A stretch of 21,412 nucleotides of DNA from a virus. The notes beneath the pieces were generated by a model. That model searched no databases. It had not been told where the DNA came from and saw only the letters and a program-made list of their open reading frames with translations. A program made the position numbers and the translations under genes. This document shows, one piece after another, positions 5,568 through 11,299 of this stretch (position 1 is the first letter of the stretch; each line of letters starts with the position of its first letter). The stretch covers positions 1 to 21,412 of the IMG/VR virus record IMGVR_UViG_3300042864_000489, one strand, 5' to 3'.

Positions 5568-5746
5568 GGCCGCAAGGTGACTTTACCAAAGCTGCTTCCT
5601 GTGACGGGAAGCAGCAGCACGACAGGGCTACGGCCCGCAAGATCGTGCAGAAATCGAAGAACGCCCACAAGCTGACTTACTACCACTGTCGGTTCTGCGG
5701 GCATTGGCACATTGGAGGACTGGTATGTTCTATTACGAAGAAATGA
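5564..5746 (+). CDS. Small zinc-finger protein (60 aa)
   Basis: ATG 5564 is coupled by ATGA. A CDGKQQHDRATARKIVQKSK segment is followed by YHCRFCGHWHIG, the arrangement (single Cys, basic helix, then CxxCxxxH) seen in small phage zinc-ribbon proteins. It is basic throughout and ends TKK. It probably binds one zinc and perhaps nucleic acid; no function is established. It overlaps the next gene by 22 bases. Confidence 0.6.
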   Translation: MRPQGDFTKAASCDGKQQHDRATARKIVQKSKNAHKLTYYHCRFCGHWHIGGLVCSITKK

Positions 5747-5919
5747 CAGCACTGGGAAGATGGTCTCCGCGCCTCTCCCATGATGATCGTCCTAGCGAGA
5801 AAACGCCTTCGGGCAACAAGCGGAAGATAAGGAACGTCCGCGACGTGCCACCTGAAATGCAAGCGTTCTCTCTGGACTCGCTCGAAGAAATATTCAACGC
5901 ACAAGAGGTCACACGATGA
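5725..5919 (+). CDS. Hypothetical protein (64 aa)
   Basis: ATG 5725 follows GGAGG at 5714-5718, so this start is preferred over in-frame codons upstream. The product begins MFYYEEMTALGRWSPRLSHD, has a basic, Ser/Arg/Lys-rich middle and an acidic helix near the C-terminus (QAFSLDSLEEIFNAQ). Probably partly disordered. No family recognised. Confidence 0.5.
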   Translation: MFYYEEMTALGRWSPRLSHDDRPSEKTPSGNKRKIRNVRDVPPEMQAFSLDSLEEIFNAQEVTR

Positions 5920-6404
5920 TGAAATTCACCCCGGAAGAACAGGCTATGGTTGATTCCTTTGTCGGATCGGCTGAACGCCGCGCTGCGTTTGAAGCATTGA
6001 ATAACATTGCTAGTGCTAATCTCAACACGCTGGAAACCCTAGCACTGATCGGCCTGCGCGCAGCCCAAGAACTCGCCCACAAGACTGCCACCGACGCAGG
6101 TTGGTATCGCGACCCCGTAACGGGAGAACCTGTCACTCGCAACTTCGGTGAAGTCGTCGCGCTTATGCACAGCGAACTCAGTGAGGCTTTGGAAGCCGAC
6201 CGCAAGGGGCTGATGGACGACAAGCTGCCCCACCGCGACGGTCGGGAGGTCGAGTTTGCAGACTGCATCATTCGCATCTTGGACACATCTGCTGCGCTTG
6301 GCCTCGACGTGGCCGGGGCGCTGGTAGACAAAAATCGATTCAATCGGCAGCGGGCGGATCACAAACTCGCCAATCGCGCAGCCGCAGGCGGGAAGAAATA
6401 TTGA
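5916..6404 (+). CDS. MazG-like nucleotide pyrophosphohydrolase
   Basis: ATG 5916 lies seven bases after GAGG and overlaps the previous stop. In the 162-aa product, residues 76-150 carry the all-alpha NTP-PPase signature: HSELSEAL (Glu87, Glu90), then EVEFADCIIRILD (Glu113, Asp116), and a later DKNRFNRQRADHK, the typical K-x-x-x-N-x-x-R segment. These acidic residues bind Mg2+ and the enzyme hydrolyses (d)NTPs to NMP and pyrophosphate. Phage MazG-like enzymes adjust nucleotide pools or alarmone signals. The N-terminal 60 residues are an extra helical region. Confidence 0.85.
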   Translation: MMKFTPEEQAMVDSFVGSAERRAAFEALNNIASANLNTLETLALIGLRAAQELAHKTATDAGWYRDPVTGEPVTRNFGEVVALMHSELSEALEADRKGLMDDKLPHRDGREVEFADCIIRILDTSAALGLDVAGALVDKNRFNRQRADHKLANRAAAGGKKY

Positions 6405-6405
6405 C

Positions 6406-6669
6406 ATGGCACGGGATCAGAACTACCCCGCCCGCTATTCGCGCGTCACCGTTACTCTGAACGATGGTGAGGTCAGAGAATACGACATTGCCGCTGGCTG
6501 CGGGCTACTCCCATACCTCATGCGAGAGTCCAAAGACACAGGTGCGTTTGTCCTTCTGTGCGGTGACGAGACCTACGCGATCCCCACATCAGCGATTCGG
6601 GAAGTCGCCATGAAAGAGTTTGCGACTGCGGAAGAACGCGAAGCCTTTTACGCAAAGGACAAAACATGA
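6406..6669 (+). CDS. Conserved-type hypothetical phage protein (87 aa)
   Basis: ATG 6406 begins one base after the MazG-like gene ends; GGAAG lies about eleven bases upstream. The product starts MARDQNYPARYSRVTVTLND, contains REYDIAAGCGLLPYLMRES and a strand-turn-strand AFVLLCGDETYAIPTSAI, and ends in an acidic helix. It looks like a small beta-barrel-like protein of a type often met in phages, without assigned function. The stop overlaps the next ATG. Confidence 0.6.
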   Translation: MARDQNYPARYSRVTVTLNDGEVREYDIAAGCGLLPYLMRESKDTGAFVLLCGDETYAIPTSAIREVAMKEFATAEEREAFYAKDKT

Positions 6670-6869
6670 CCCCTCTGACTCTTACCATCGGCCTCTGGGG
6701 TCACATGGTCTACAGCATCACGCAGAAACTCTACCGCGCCTACTTGGAGGACAAAGACCGTCCGCATGAATGGGTGGGTTGGGCGCTGATGCTGTCAATG
6801 TTCGCTGTAACCTACTTCTGGGTCACGGCGATCTGGAACCTCACGGAATGGGTGACGAAATGGATGTAA
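6666..6869 (+). CDS. Small membrane protein (67 aa)
   Basis: ATG 6666 overlaps the previous stop. A hydrophobic N-terminus (TPLTLTIGLWGHMVYSI) is followed by a charged loop (YRAYLEDKDRPHEW) and a Trp-rich transmembrane helix (WALMLSMFAVTYFWVTAIW). It is probably an inner-membrane protein with one or two spans. An early membrane protein may serve superinfection exclusion or envelope takeover, but nothing in the sequence decides this. Confidence 0.6.
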   Translation: MTPLTLTIGLWGHMVYSITQKLYRAYLEDKDRPHEWVGWALMLSMFAVTYFWVTAIWNLTEWVTKWM

Positions 6870-7114
6870 ACACGGTTCTTCGCGGCATGGAGGAACGGGG
6901 TGAACTCTACTTCGACCCTACACAGCAGAAAGCCTTCCGCCCCACCCACCGTCACGTCAGGACTGGTGGCTGCTACATGCTAACTGCTGATGGCGCGCGT
7001 CTCGAAGTTACGGGCGACGAGGCATACCCACTGGCTGAATACGAGAACGAGTGGGGAGAGAAATTCGCACAGCGGTCTGACCGCTTCCACGATGGGAGGT
7101 TTGAGGTTCTGTAA
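6848..7114 (+). CDS. DUF1653-like hypothetical protein (88 aa)
   Basis: The start is ATG 6848, or ATG 6860 four codons on; neither has a strong ribosome-binding site and both overlap the membrane-protein gene. The pattern THRHVRTGGCYMLTADGARL, then VYEN-type 'YPLAEYENEWGEKFAQR' and a final DGRFEVL matches a small SH3-like fold common in phages and related to DUF1653. Biochemical role unknown. The GAGG within its last codons (7103-7106) serves as ribosome-binding site for the next gene, so the two are coupled. Confidence 0.6.
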   Translation: MGDEMDVNTVLRGMEERGELYFDPTQQKAFRPTHRHVRTGGCYMLTADGARLEVTGDEAYPLAEYENEWGEKFAQRSDRFHDGRFEVL

Positions 7115-7828
7115 ATGGGAAAAGAATTTTCGGCGGTTGTAATCTACGGTTGCAATAAAAACGCAAAACCATCTATGGGCACACTTGAAGAACTAGGGAA
7201 GCGTCTCGGATGCAAAAATGCAGTCGAACTCGGAACCGTGCTTTATGAAGACTATGCCCACTGGACTACTGAAAGCGTAGAAAATGCACGGGATCGCGTG
7301 AACAGCATTTTTACGGAAACTTCTGATCGGTTCGTGCCGAACATCACCTATGTTGCGGCAAAAGACGTGGCGGGATTTGCGCAGAAGGTTCAAGTCAAAG
7401 ACAGCAACCCGTCGCCTGAGAATCCGAAGGATTCGGTAGGCGTCAAACGCTGGCGTCAGTTCATCCACGTTCCCATGAGCGTTCTCTGCGAACTTGGCGT
7501 GGCAATGCTTGAAGGTGGGCGTAAATATGGCCGCGCCAACTGGCGAGTAGCAGGCGTCCGCGCTTCCGTCTACGTCGATGCTGCGATGGGGCACATCATC
7601 CAGTGGTGGGAAGGTGAGGATGTAGACGCCGACTCGGGTCTCTCCCACATCACCAAAGCTATTGCTTCACTAACCGTCCTGCGTGACGCGATGATCCAAG
7701 ATATGCTGACGGATGATCGGCCACCCAAAGCCAATCTCGACAAGCTGCGGACCGAGTTGCAGGCAGCGGTTGATGGCATCTTCGAGCGCATCCCTGAACC
7801 CAAGCCAGCTTTCACGGAGAAAGAGTGA
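7115..7828 (+). CDS. dATP/dGTP diphosphohydrolase-type (DUF5664) protein with extra N-terminal domain
   Basis: ATG 7115 directly follows the previous stop. Residues 100-205 of 237 match the DUF5664 family, which Pfam calls the N-terminal domain of dATP/dGTP diphosphohydrolase: ENPKDSVGV..WRQF..VP, ELGVAMLEGGRKYGR.NWR, AAMGHIIQWWEGED.D.DSGLSHI and KAIASL.VLRDAM. The acidic residues (Glu126, Glu166, Glu168, Asp170, Asp172) are typical of Mg-dependent NTP pyrophosphohydrolases. The family includes enzymes of phages that replace adenine with 2,6-diaminopurine, but also many ordinary phages. Residues 1-95 are an added, AT-richer domain I cannot identify, starting MGKEFSAVVIYGCNKN. A nucleotide-pool role is likely; the exact substrate is unknown. 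Confidence 0.8.
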   Translation: MGKEFSAVVIYGCNKNAKPSMGTLEELGKRLGCKNAVELGTVLYEDYAHWTTESVENARDRVNSIFTETSDRFVPNITYVAAKDVAGFAQKVQVKDSNPSPENPKDSVGVKRWRQFIHVPMSVLCELGVAMLEGGRKYGRANWRVAGVRASVYVDAAMGHIIQWWEGEDVDADSGLSHITKAIASLTVLRDAMIQDMLTDDRPPKANLDKLRTELQAAVDGIFERIPEPKPAFTEKE

Positions 7829-8127
7829 TGCGCGGCAGGACGCCAAAGCAAGCTGCACAGAGGTTCATCGTCTGGCGCGAAGGTGAGTCTGTTGGTTGGA
7901 ACTGCACCTATGCTGATCTTATCGCAGCCACGGGTCTGTCCGAGCATGTGGTTCGATGGGCTTGCCGCAGCATGAAGAAGCGCCCACACAACGAAGATGA
8001 TCTGAATGCAGCCAGAGTGGCCCACGGAGAGTCTATGAGTTATGGAATTAGTGTAGACAAGATCATGGCATACCCTTATCTACAATCAGCGATTCACCTC
8101 AAACGAGAAATGCACGGAGAGGAATGA
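7828..8127 (+). CDS. Helix-turn-helix protein (99 aa)
   Basis: ATG 7828 overlaps the previous stop (TGATG), after GGAGAAAGA. Residues about 25-50 (NCTYADLIAATGLSEHVVRW) form a plausible helix-turn-helix: a helix, a Gly-containing turn, and a recognition helix followed by basic CRSMKKR. The first residues are basic (MRGRTPKQAAQRFIVW). The C-terminal 45 residues are helical with no known domain. Probably a small DNA-binding regulator; target unknown. Confidence 0.6.
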   Translation: MRGRTPKQAAQRFIVWREGESVGWNCTYADLIAATGLSEHVVRWACRSMKKRPHNEDDLNAARVAHGESMSYGISVDKIMAYPYLQSAIHLKREMHGEE

Positions 8128-8399
8128 TGTCGGGAATCGGCCACAACAGCGGAGACGAGGCTTACAACGTCACAGCAGATGAACTGCGTCAGTTTGTTGA
8201 ACGCTTCGAGCAACTGGAATCGGAGAAGAAAGACATTGCAGAACAGCAGAAAGAACTCATCTCGGAACTTCGCGGGAGGGGCTACGATTCCAAGATTTTC
8301 CGCAAGGTTGTGGCGCTCCGTAAGCGCAAGCCGGATGAGATCGCAGAGGAAGAAGCTGTGCTTCAACTATACCTGAACGCATTGGAGATGGATTACTAA
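8127..8399 (+). CDS. GapR-family (DUF2312) DNA-binding protein
   Basis: ATG 8127 is seven bases after GGAG; ATG 8124, overlapping the previous stop, is also possible. The 90-aa product opens SGIGHNSG, a peptide common at the start of phage and alphaproteobacterial proteins of this kind. It then matches DUF2312/GapR along its length: TADELRQFVERFEQLESEKK, ISELRGRGYDSKIFRKVVALRK, and EEEAVLQLYLNALEM. In Caulobacter, GapR is a tetrameric clamp on overtwisted DNA that helps topoisomerases during replication and transcription. A phage copy could support its own replication or reshape the host nucleoid. This is the best evidence for an alphaproteobacterial host. Confidence 0.9.
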   Translation: MSGIGHNSGDEAYNVTADELRQFVERFEQLESEKKDIAEQQKELISELRGRGYDSKIFRKVVALRKRKPDEIAEEEAVLQLYLNALEMDY

Positions 8400-8400
8400 C

Positions 8401-8748
8401 ATGAAACTTGGCGAACTGAAATCGAAAATGCGGGCGATGAAGGGCAACCCTTCGGTCCCTCTCGTCATCAACGGCGGCACGGTGATCTGGGTCAAGGTGC
8501 AGAAAACCGACATGATGAAGGCTCTGGATGAAGTTCTGAGCAACAAGGCTTCGGAAACTGGGCTTCACATCAACGGTGAGCGGATCGGCCCATCGTCCAG
8601 CGTGGCCGCGAAGGTGGCGGCAACGCCGTCTCCCGCGCCCGTGGATGAAGAAGGCGATGATCTATTGGACGACGGGGACGATTTGTTGCTCGACTCGTCT
8701 GAGTCAAACACGTCATCTGAAGATGACGTAGAAGACCTTCTCGCATGA
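8401..8748 (+). CDS. Hypothetical protein with acidic DDLL-repeat C-terminal tail (115 aa)
   Basis: ATG 8401 follows the GapR gene by one base. Residues 1-62 form a folded-looking domain (GELKSKMRAMKGNPSVPLVI, VIWVKVQKTDMMKALDEVL). Then come an Ala/Pro/Ser linker and an acidic tail of about 35 residues carrying GDDLLDD, GDDLLLD and a terminal DVEDLLA. The domain family is unknown. The next gene's product and the methyltransferase 1.6 kb downstream end in similar acidic-leucine tails. Such tails recall those of single-stranded-DNA-binding proteins (E. coli SSB, T7 gp2.5) that recruit partners. This protein could be a replication accessory factor, but that is inference. Confidence 0.65.
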   Translation: MKLGELKSKMRAMKGNPSVPLVINGGTVIWVKVQKTDMMKALDEVLSNKASETGLHINGERIGPSSSVAAKVAATPSPAPVDEEGDDLLDDGDDLLLDSSESNTSSEDDVEDLLA

Positions 8749-9050
8749 CCGTATGGGACAAACTCGAAGCCATGCTGGAGTCGCGTAAAATCTACGCGGC
8801 TTCGGTAGGCCGCACCACTGTCCCCGGCCCTACCCGCTTTGCCAGCATCGAAGCCTCCGACCGCGCGTTCTTCCGCGCACAAGGAAGCAGCGTGGAGGAA
8901 GCCATGACCAAGGCTGTCGATCACATGGAGCGGCGGCACAAGGTTACGGCCCGCGTAGATGCTGCGCTTGCTGAAAAGGGGCACGCGCCTTCTCACACCA
9001 TCGTCACGGGTGACGATGGTGACGATCCACTCTCTGACCTGTTGGGATAA
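8745..9050 (+). CDS. Hypothetical protein with C-terminal DPLSDLLG tail (101 aa)
   Basis: ATG 8745 overlaps the previous stop (ATGA). The N-terminal 85 residues (VWDKLEAMLESRKIYAASVG, FASIEASDRAFFRAQGSS, EEAMTKAVDHMERRHKV) look like a small alpha/beta domain with no known family. The last residues are TGDDGDDPLSDLLG. The same ending, DDYDPLVDLLG, closes the methyltransferase encoded at 10326-10988. Its position directly before thyA and the shared tail suggest a place in the replication/nucleotide machinery. Confidence 0.65.
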   Translation: MTVWDKLEAMLESRKIYAASVGRTTVPGPTRFASIEASDRAFFRAQGSSVEEAMTKAVDHMERRHKVTARVDAALAEKGHAPSHTIVTGDDGDDPLSDLLG

Positions 9051-9056
9051 AACATA

Positions 9057-9842
9057 ATGCTTGAATACCACAACCTTCTCGCCCGCATCCTCGAAGAAGG
9101 CGAACCGTGTCAGGACCGCACTGGCACTGGCACCAAGGCGATCTTCGGCGCACAGATGCGCTTTTCCATGATTGATGGGTTTCCACTTATCACCACGAAG
9201 AAGTTGCATCTGAAGTCGGTGATCCACGAACTGCTGTGGTTCTTGAAAGGCGACACCAATACCCACTACCTTGAAGAAAATGGCGTCACGATCTGGCGGG
9301 AGTGGGCCGACGAGAACGGCGATCTCGGACCCATCTACGGGCACCAGTGGCGGGACTTCTTCGGCGTTGACCAGATCGCCAAACTGGTCGAGCAAATCAA
9401 GAACAACCCCGACTCCCGCCGCCTGATCGTTTCGGCGTGGAACCCGCAACAGTTACCCCTCATGGCGCTTCCGCCGTGCCACGCGCTTTGGCAGGTTCGG
9501 GTGATGAACGACCGCCTGCATCTGCACCTTTATCAGCGCAGCGCAGATATGTTCCTCGGGGTGCCGTTCAACATCGCTTCCTATGCGCTGTTGCTGCACA
9601 TGCTTGCCGCCGTCACGGACAAGATTCCCGGCGATCTGATTATCAGCATCGGTGACGCGCACATCTACAACAACCACTTCGATCAGGTGAAGGAACTTCT
9701 GTCGCGCGTAGACAACGCGCCACCGCTCCCCCTTCTCGGGTTCCGGCGCTGGCCTGTTTCGATCTTCGACTTCACCTATGAGGATTTCGTGATTTCTGGA
9801 TATTTCCCCATGCCCGCGATTGCGGCCCCTGTGGCTGTGTGA
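9057..9842 (+). CDS. thyA: Thymidylate synthase (ThyA type)
   Basis: ATG 9057 begins six bases after the previous stop. The 261-aa product is full length and collinear with E. coli ThyA: QDRTGTGT (phosphate-binding Arg21), [39 protein letters not shown] with the catalytic Cys141, [20 protein letters not shown] and the C-terminal APVAV. Asn172 in FNIASY is the residue that selects dUMP over dCMP, so it should make dTMP from dUMP and methylene-tetrahydrofolate, not hydroxymethyl-dCMP. Phages carry it to raise dTTP supply. It is uninterrupted, with no intron, although an HNH endonuclease gene follows directly. Confidence 0.97.
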   Translation: MLEYHNLLARILEEGEPCQDRTGTGTKAIFGAQMRFSMIDGFPLITTKKLHLKSVIHELLWFLKGDTNTHYLEENGVTIWREWADENGDLGPIYGHQWRDFFGVDQIAKLVEQIKNNPDSRRLIVSAWNPQQLPLMALPPCHALWQVRVMNDRLHLHLYQRSADMFLGVPFNIASYALLLHMLAAVTDKIPGDLIISIGDAHIYNNHFDQVKELLSRVDNAPPLPLLGFRRWPVSIFDFTYEDFVISGYFPMPAIAAPVAV

Positions 9843-9850
9843 GGACTTAA

Positions 9851-10345
9851 TTGGTCGTTTATTCTGGCTACGAACTCAGTCAAAGCGATGCCACGCGCTT
9901 CTGGTCTAAAGTAGACAAGTCTACGGGCGAAGACGGCTGCTGGAATTGGTCTGCATCCAAACATCGACTGGGCTACGGAAACTTCAGCATACGAGGGCGT
10001 AGAGGTATAATAGCCGAAGCCCACAGAGTTGCTTACGCCCTACACTATGGCGCGCATCCTGATGGATGCGTGATGCACACATGTGATAATCGCGGGTGTT
10101 GTAATCCCAAGCATTTGAAATTGGGAAGCCACCAAGAAAACATGCGGGACTGTGCCGACAAGAAGAGAAATAGAAGCCCGAGACCCGGAAACGGTTACAC
10201 GAAAATTGACGAAAATACTTCGCATCGCATATACATGCTTGCTCTGGGCGGGAAGAACTTTTCCGAGTTAGGGAGAATGTTCGATGTAAAACCGAACACC
10301 ATCAGGAATCACTTCGGAAAGCATTATGATGACAACCTACGCTGA
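9851..10345 (+). CDS. HNH homing-type endonuclease with C-terminal helix-turn-helix
   Basis: Start TTG 9851 is seven bases after GAGGA; no ATG lies near the N-terminus. Residues 28-105 of 164 match the HNH_3 type of phage homing endonucleases: CWNWSAS..GYGNF, AHRVAYALHYG, MHTCDNRGCCNPKHLKLGS and ENMRDCADKKR. Active-site His76, Asn80 and His88 and the Cys pairs are present. The last 40 residues (SHRIYMLALGGKNFSELGRM onward) form a helix-turn-helix for target recognition. The gene is AT-richer than thyA and starts nine bases after it, the usual position for a free-standing homing endonuclease that cuts the uninterrupted neighbour in related phages. Its end overlaps the methyltransferase start by 20 bases. 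Confidence 0.88.
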   Translation: MVVYSGYELSQSDATRFWSKVDKSTGEDGCWNWSASKHRLGYGNFSIRGRRGIIAEAHRVAYALHYGAHPDGCVMHTCDNRGCCNPKHLKLGSHQENMRDCADKKRNRSPRPGNGYTKIDENTSHRIYMLALGGKNFSELGRMFDVKPNTIRNHFGKHYDDNLR

Positions 10346-10988
10346 CGCGCTGATCGAAGGGCAGAAACTCCACGCACGGAAGCCCGCAGATTTTTATCCG
10401 TCGCCCCCAGACGTGACACAGGCTCTGATCGACTTCCTGAACCTGAAGCCGGGAACGTTTGTCTGGGAACCCGCCTGCGGAGACGGTGCCATGTCTAAAG
10501 TTCTCAGCGCGTCAGGCTGCAACGTCCACTCCACTGACCTTCGTGAAGATTCTGGTTACGGTGAAGGTGGGGTGGATTTCCTGACCGCTGACCCAGAAGG
10601 TGTTGCACCGGACTGGATCATCACCAATCCGCCATTCAAACTCGCCCCCGAGTTTATCACGCGATCCTTGCAGATCACGCCGAACGTTGCAATGCTGCTG
10701 AAAAGCCAGTTCTGGCACGCAGCCCGTCGCCTTGAACTGTTCGAGAAGCACCCGCCGTCACACATTCTCGCTCTGACGTGGCGTCCCGCCTTTCTGGAAG
10801 CCGAGCGTGGTAGCAGCCCTTTGATGGATGTGATCTGGTGCGTCTGGCAGAAGAACTCAGAAGGGACGCTATTCACTCCCGTTCGTCGCCCAAAGACTAA
10901 GTTTCAAGGCAGGGGAGTCAAAATGTCGCATGACGTAGATTCACTCATTTACGATGATTATGATCCGCTGGTCGATCTGTTGGGCTGA
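10326..10988 (+). CDS. DNA methyltransferase (NPPF type) with C-terminal DPLVDLLG tail
   Basis: ATG 10326 (or 10329) lies inside the end of the HNH gene. In the 220-aa product, FYPSPPDVTQALID precedes motif I (VWEPACGDGAMSKVL, residues 46-60, the SAM-binding loop) and motif IV NPPF (101-104), as in N6-adenine or N4-cytosine methyltransferases. LLKSQFWHA and TWRPAFLEAE follow. No target-recognition domain of useful size is visible and no restriction enzyme is adjacent, so it is probably an orphan enzyme that protects or marks phage DNA. After residue 200 an acidic tail ends DDYDPLVDLLG, nearly the same as the protein encoded just before thyA. Confidence 0.85.
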   Translation: MMTTYADALIEGQKLHARKPADFYPSPPDVTQALIDFLNLKPGTFVWEPACGDGAMSKVLSASGCNVHSTDLREDSGYGEGGVDFLTADPEGVAPDWIITNPPFKLAPEFITRSLQITPNVAMLLKSQFWHAARRLELFEKHPPSHILALTWRPAFLEAERGSSPLMDVIWCVWQKNSEGTLFTPVRRPKTKFQGRGVKMSHDVDSLIYDDYDPLVDLLG

Positions 10989-11001
10989 TTCGGAGAAGTA
11001 G

Positions 11002-11256
11002 ATGGGGGTAATTGACTTACCGTTTATCGCCAAAGACCAATGTGGCAACACTGTGACCATGTGGGCACCAGAGCGCACGGGTGACTACGCAACCGACTGC
11101 GCCAAGGGGCGCGAATATGCTGACGCCGTGATTGCGGAGATGCGATGCGGTGAAAATGTTGCCCTGTTAGGGTGGATCGTCAGGGGCTTCGGACCTGACT
11201 TTGACGGCGTGGAGATTGGCTTCTGCCACCGCATAGCGGAACACGCGCTGTCCTGA
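11002..11256 (+). CDS. Hypothetical protein (84 aa), last rightward gene
   Basis: ATG 11002 follows GGAG. The product starts MGVIDLPFIAKDQCGNTVTM and includes DCAKGREYADAVIAEMRCGE and GWIVRGFGPDFDGVEIGFCH. It is a compact mixed sequence with four Cys not arranged as an obvious zinc site. No family recognised. It ends just before the hairpin terminator. Confidence 0.6.
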   Translation: MGVIDLPFIAKDQCGNTVTMWAPERTGDYATDCAKGREYADAVIAEMRCGENVALLGWIVRGFGPDFDGVEIGFCHRIAEHALS

Positions 11257-11260
11257 TGCA

Positions 11261-11299
11261 AGCGAAAACCCTTGCATGGACGGGATGCAAGGGTTTGCT
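11261..11299. terminator. Bidirectional hairpin terminator between converging operons
   Basis: AAACCCTTGCAT (11266-11277) and ATGCAAGGGTTT (11285-11296) form a perfect 12-bp stem with a 7-base loop. AGC/GCT on the outside can extend it past a two-base bulge. Leftward transcripts leave the stem into TTTTCGCTT; rightward ones into GCTTTACCTTTC. It lies between the stop of the last rightward gene (11256) and the stop of the last leftward gene (11300-11302), as expected for a shared terminator. Confidence 0.88.

Noticed and set aside
7115-7828. Proof of a diaminopurine (Z) genome
   Set aside because: DUF5664 alone is not diagnostic; no adenylosuccinate-synthetase-like PurZ or DatZ is encoded in the window.
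8565-9449. 294-codon open frame on the minus strand opposite the tail-motif genes and thyA
   Set aside because: It runs antisense to three convincing coupled genes including a full-length thymidylate synthase; its composition is that of a shadow frame and it has no recognisable domain.
9057-9842. Intron or hydroxymethylase version of the thymidylate synthase gene
   Set aside because: The frame is continuous and full length, and Asn172 that selects dUMP is kept, so a plain dTMP synthase is the best reading.
10326-10988. Restriction-modification system
   Set aside because: No restriction endonuclease is adjacent; the neighbouring HNH gene looks like a homing enzyme, so the methyltransferase is treated as an orphan.
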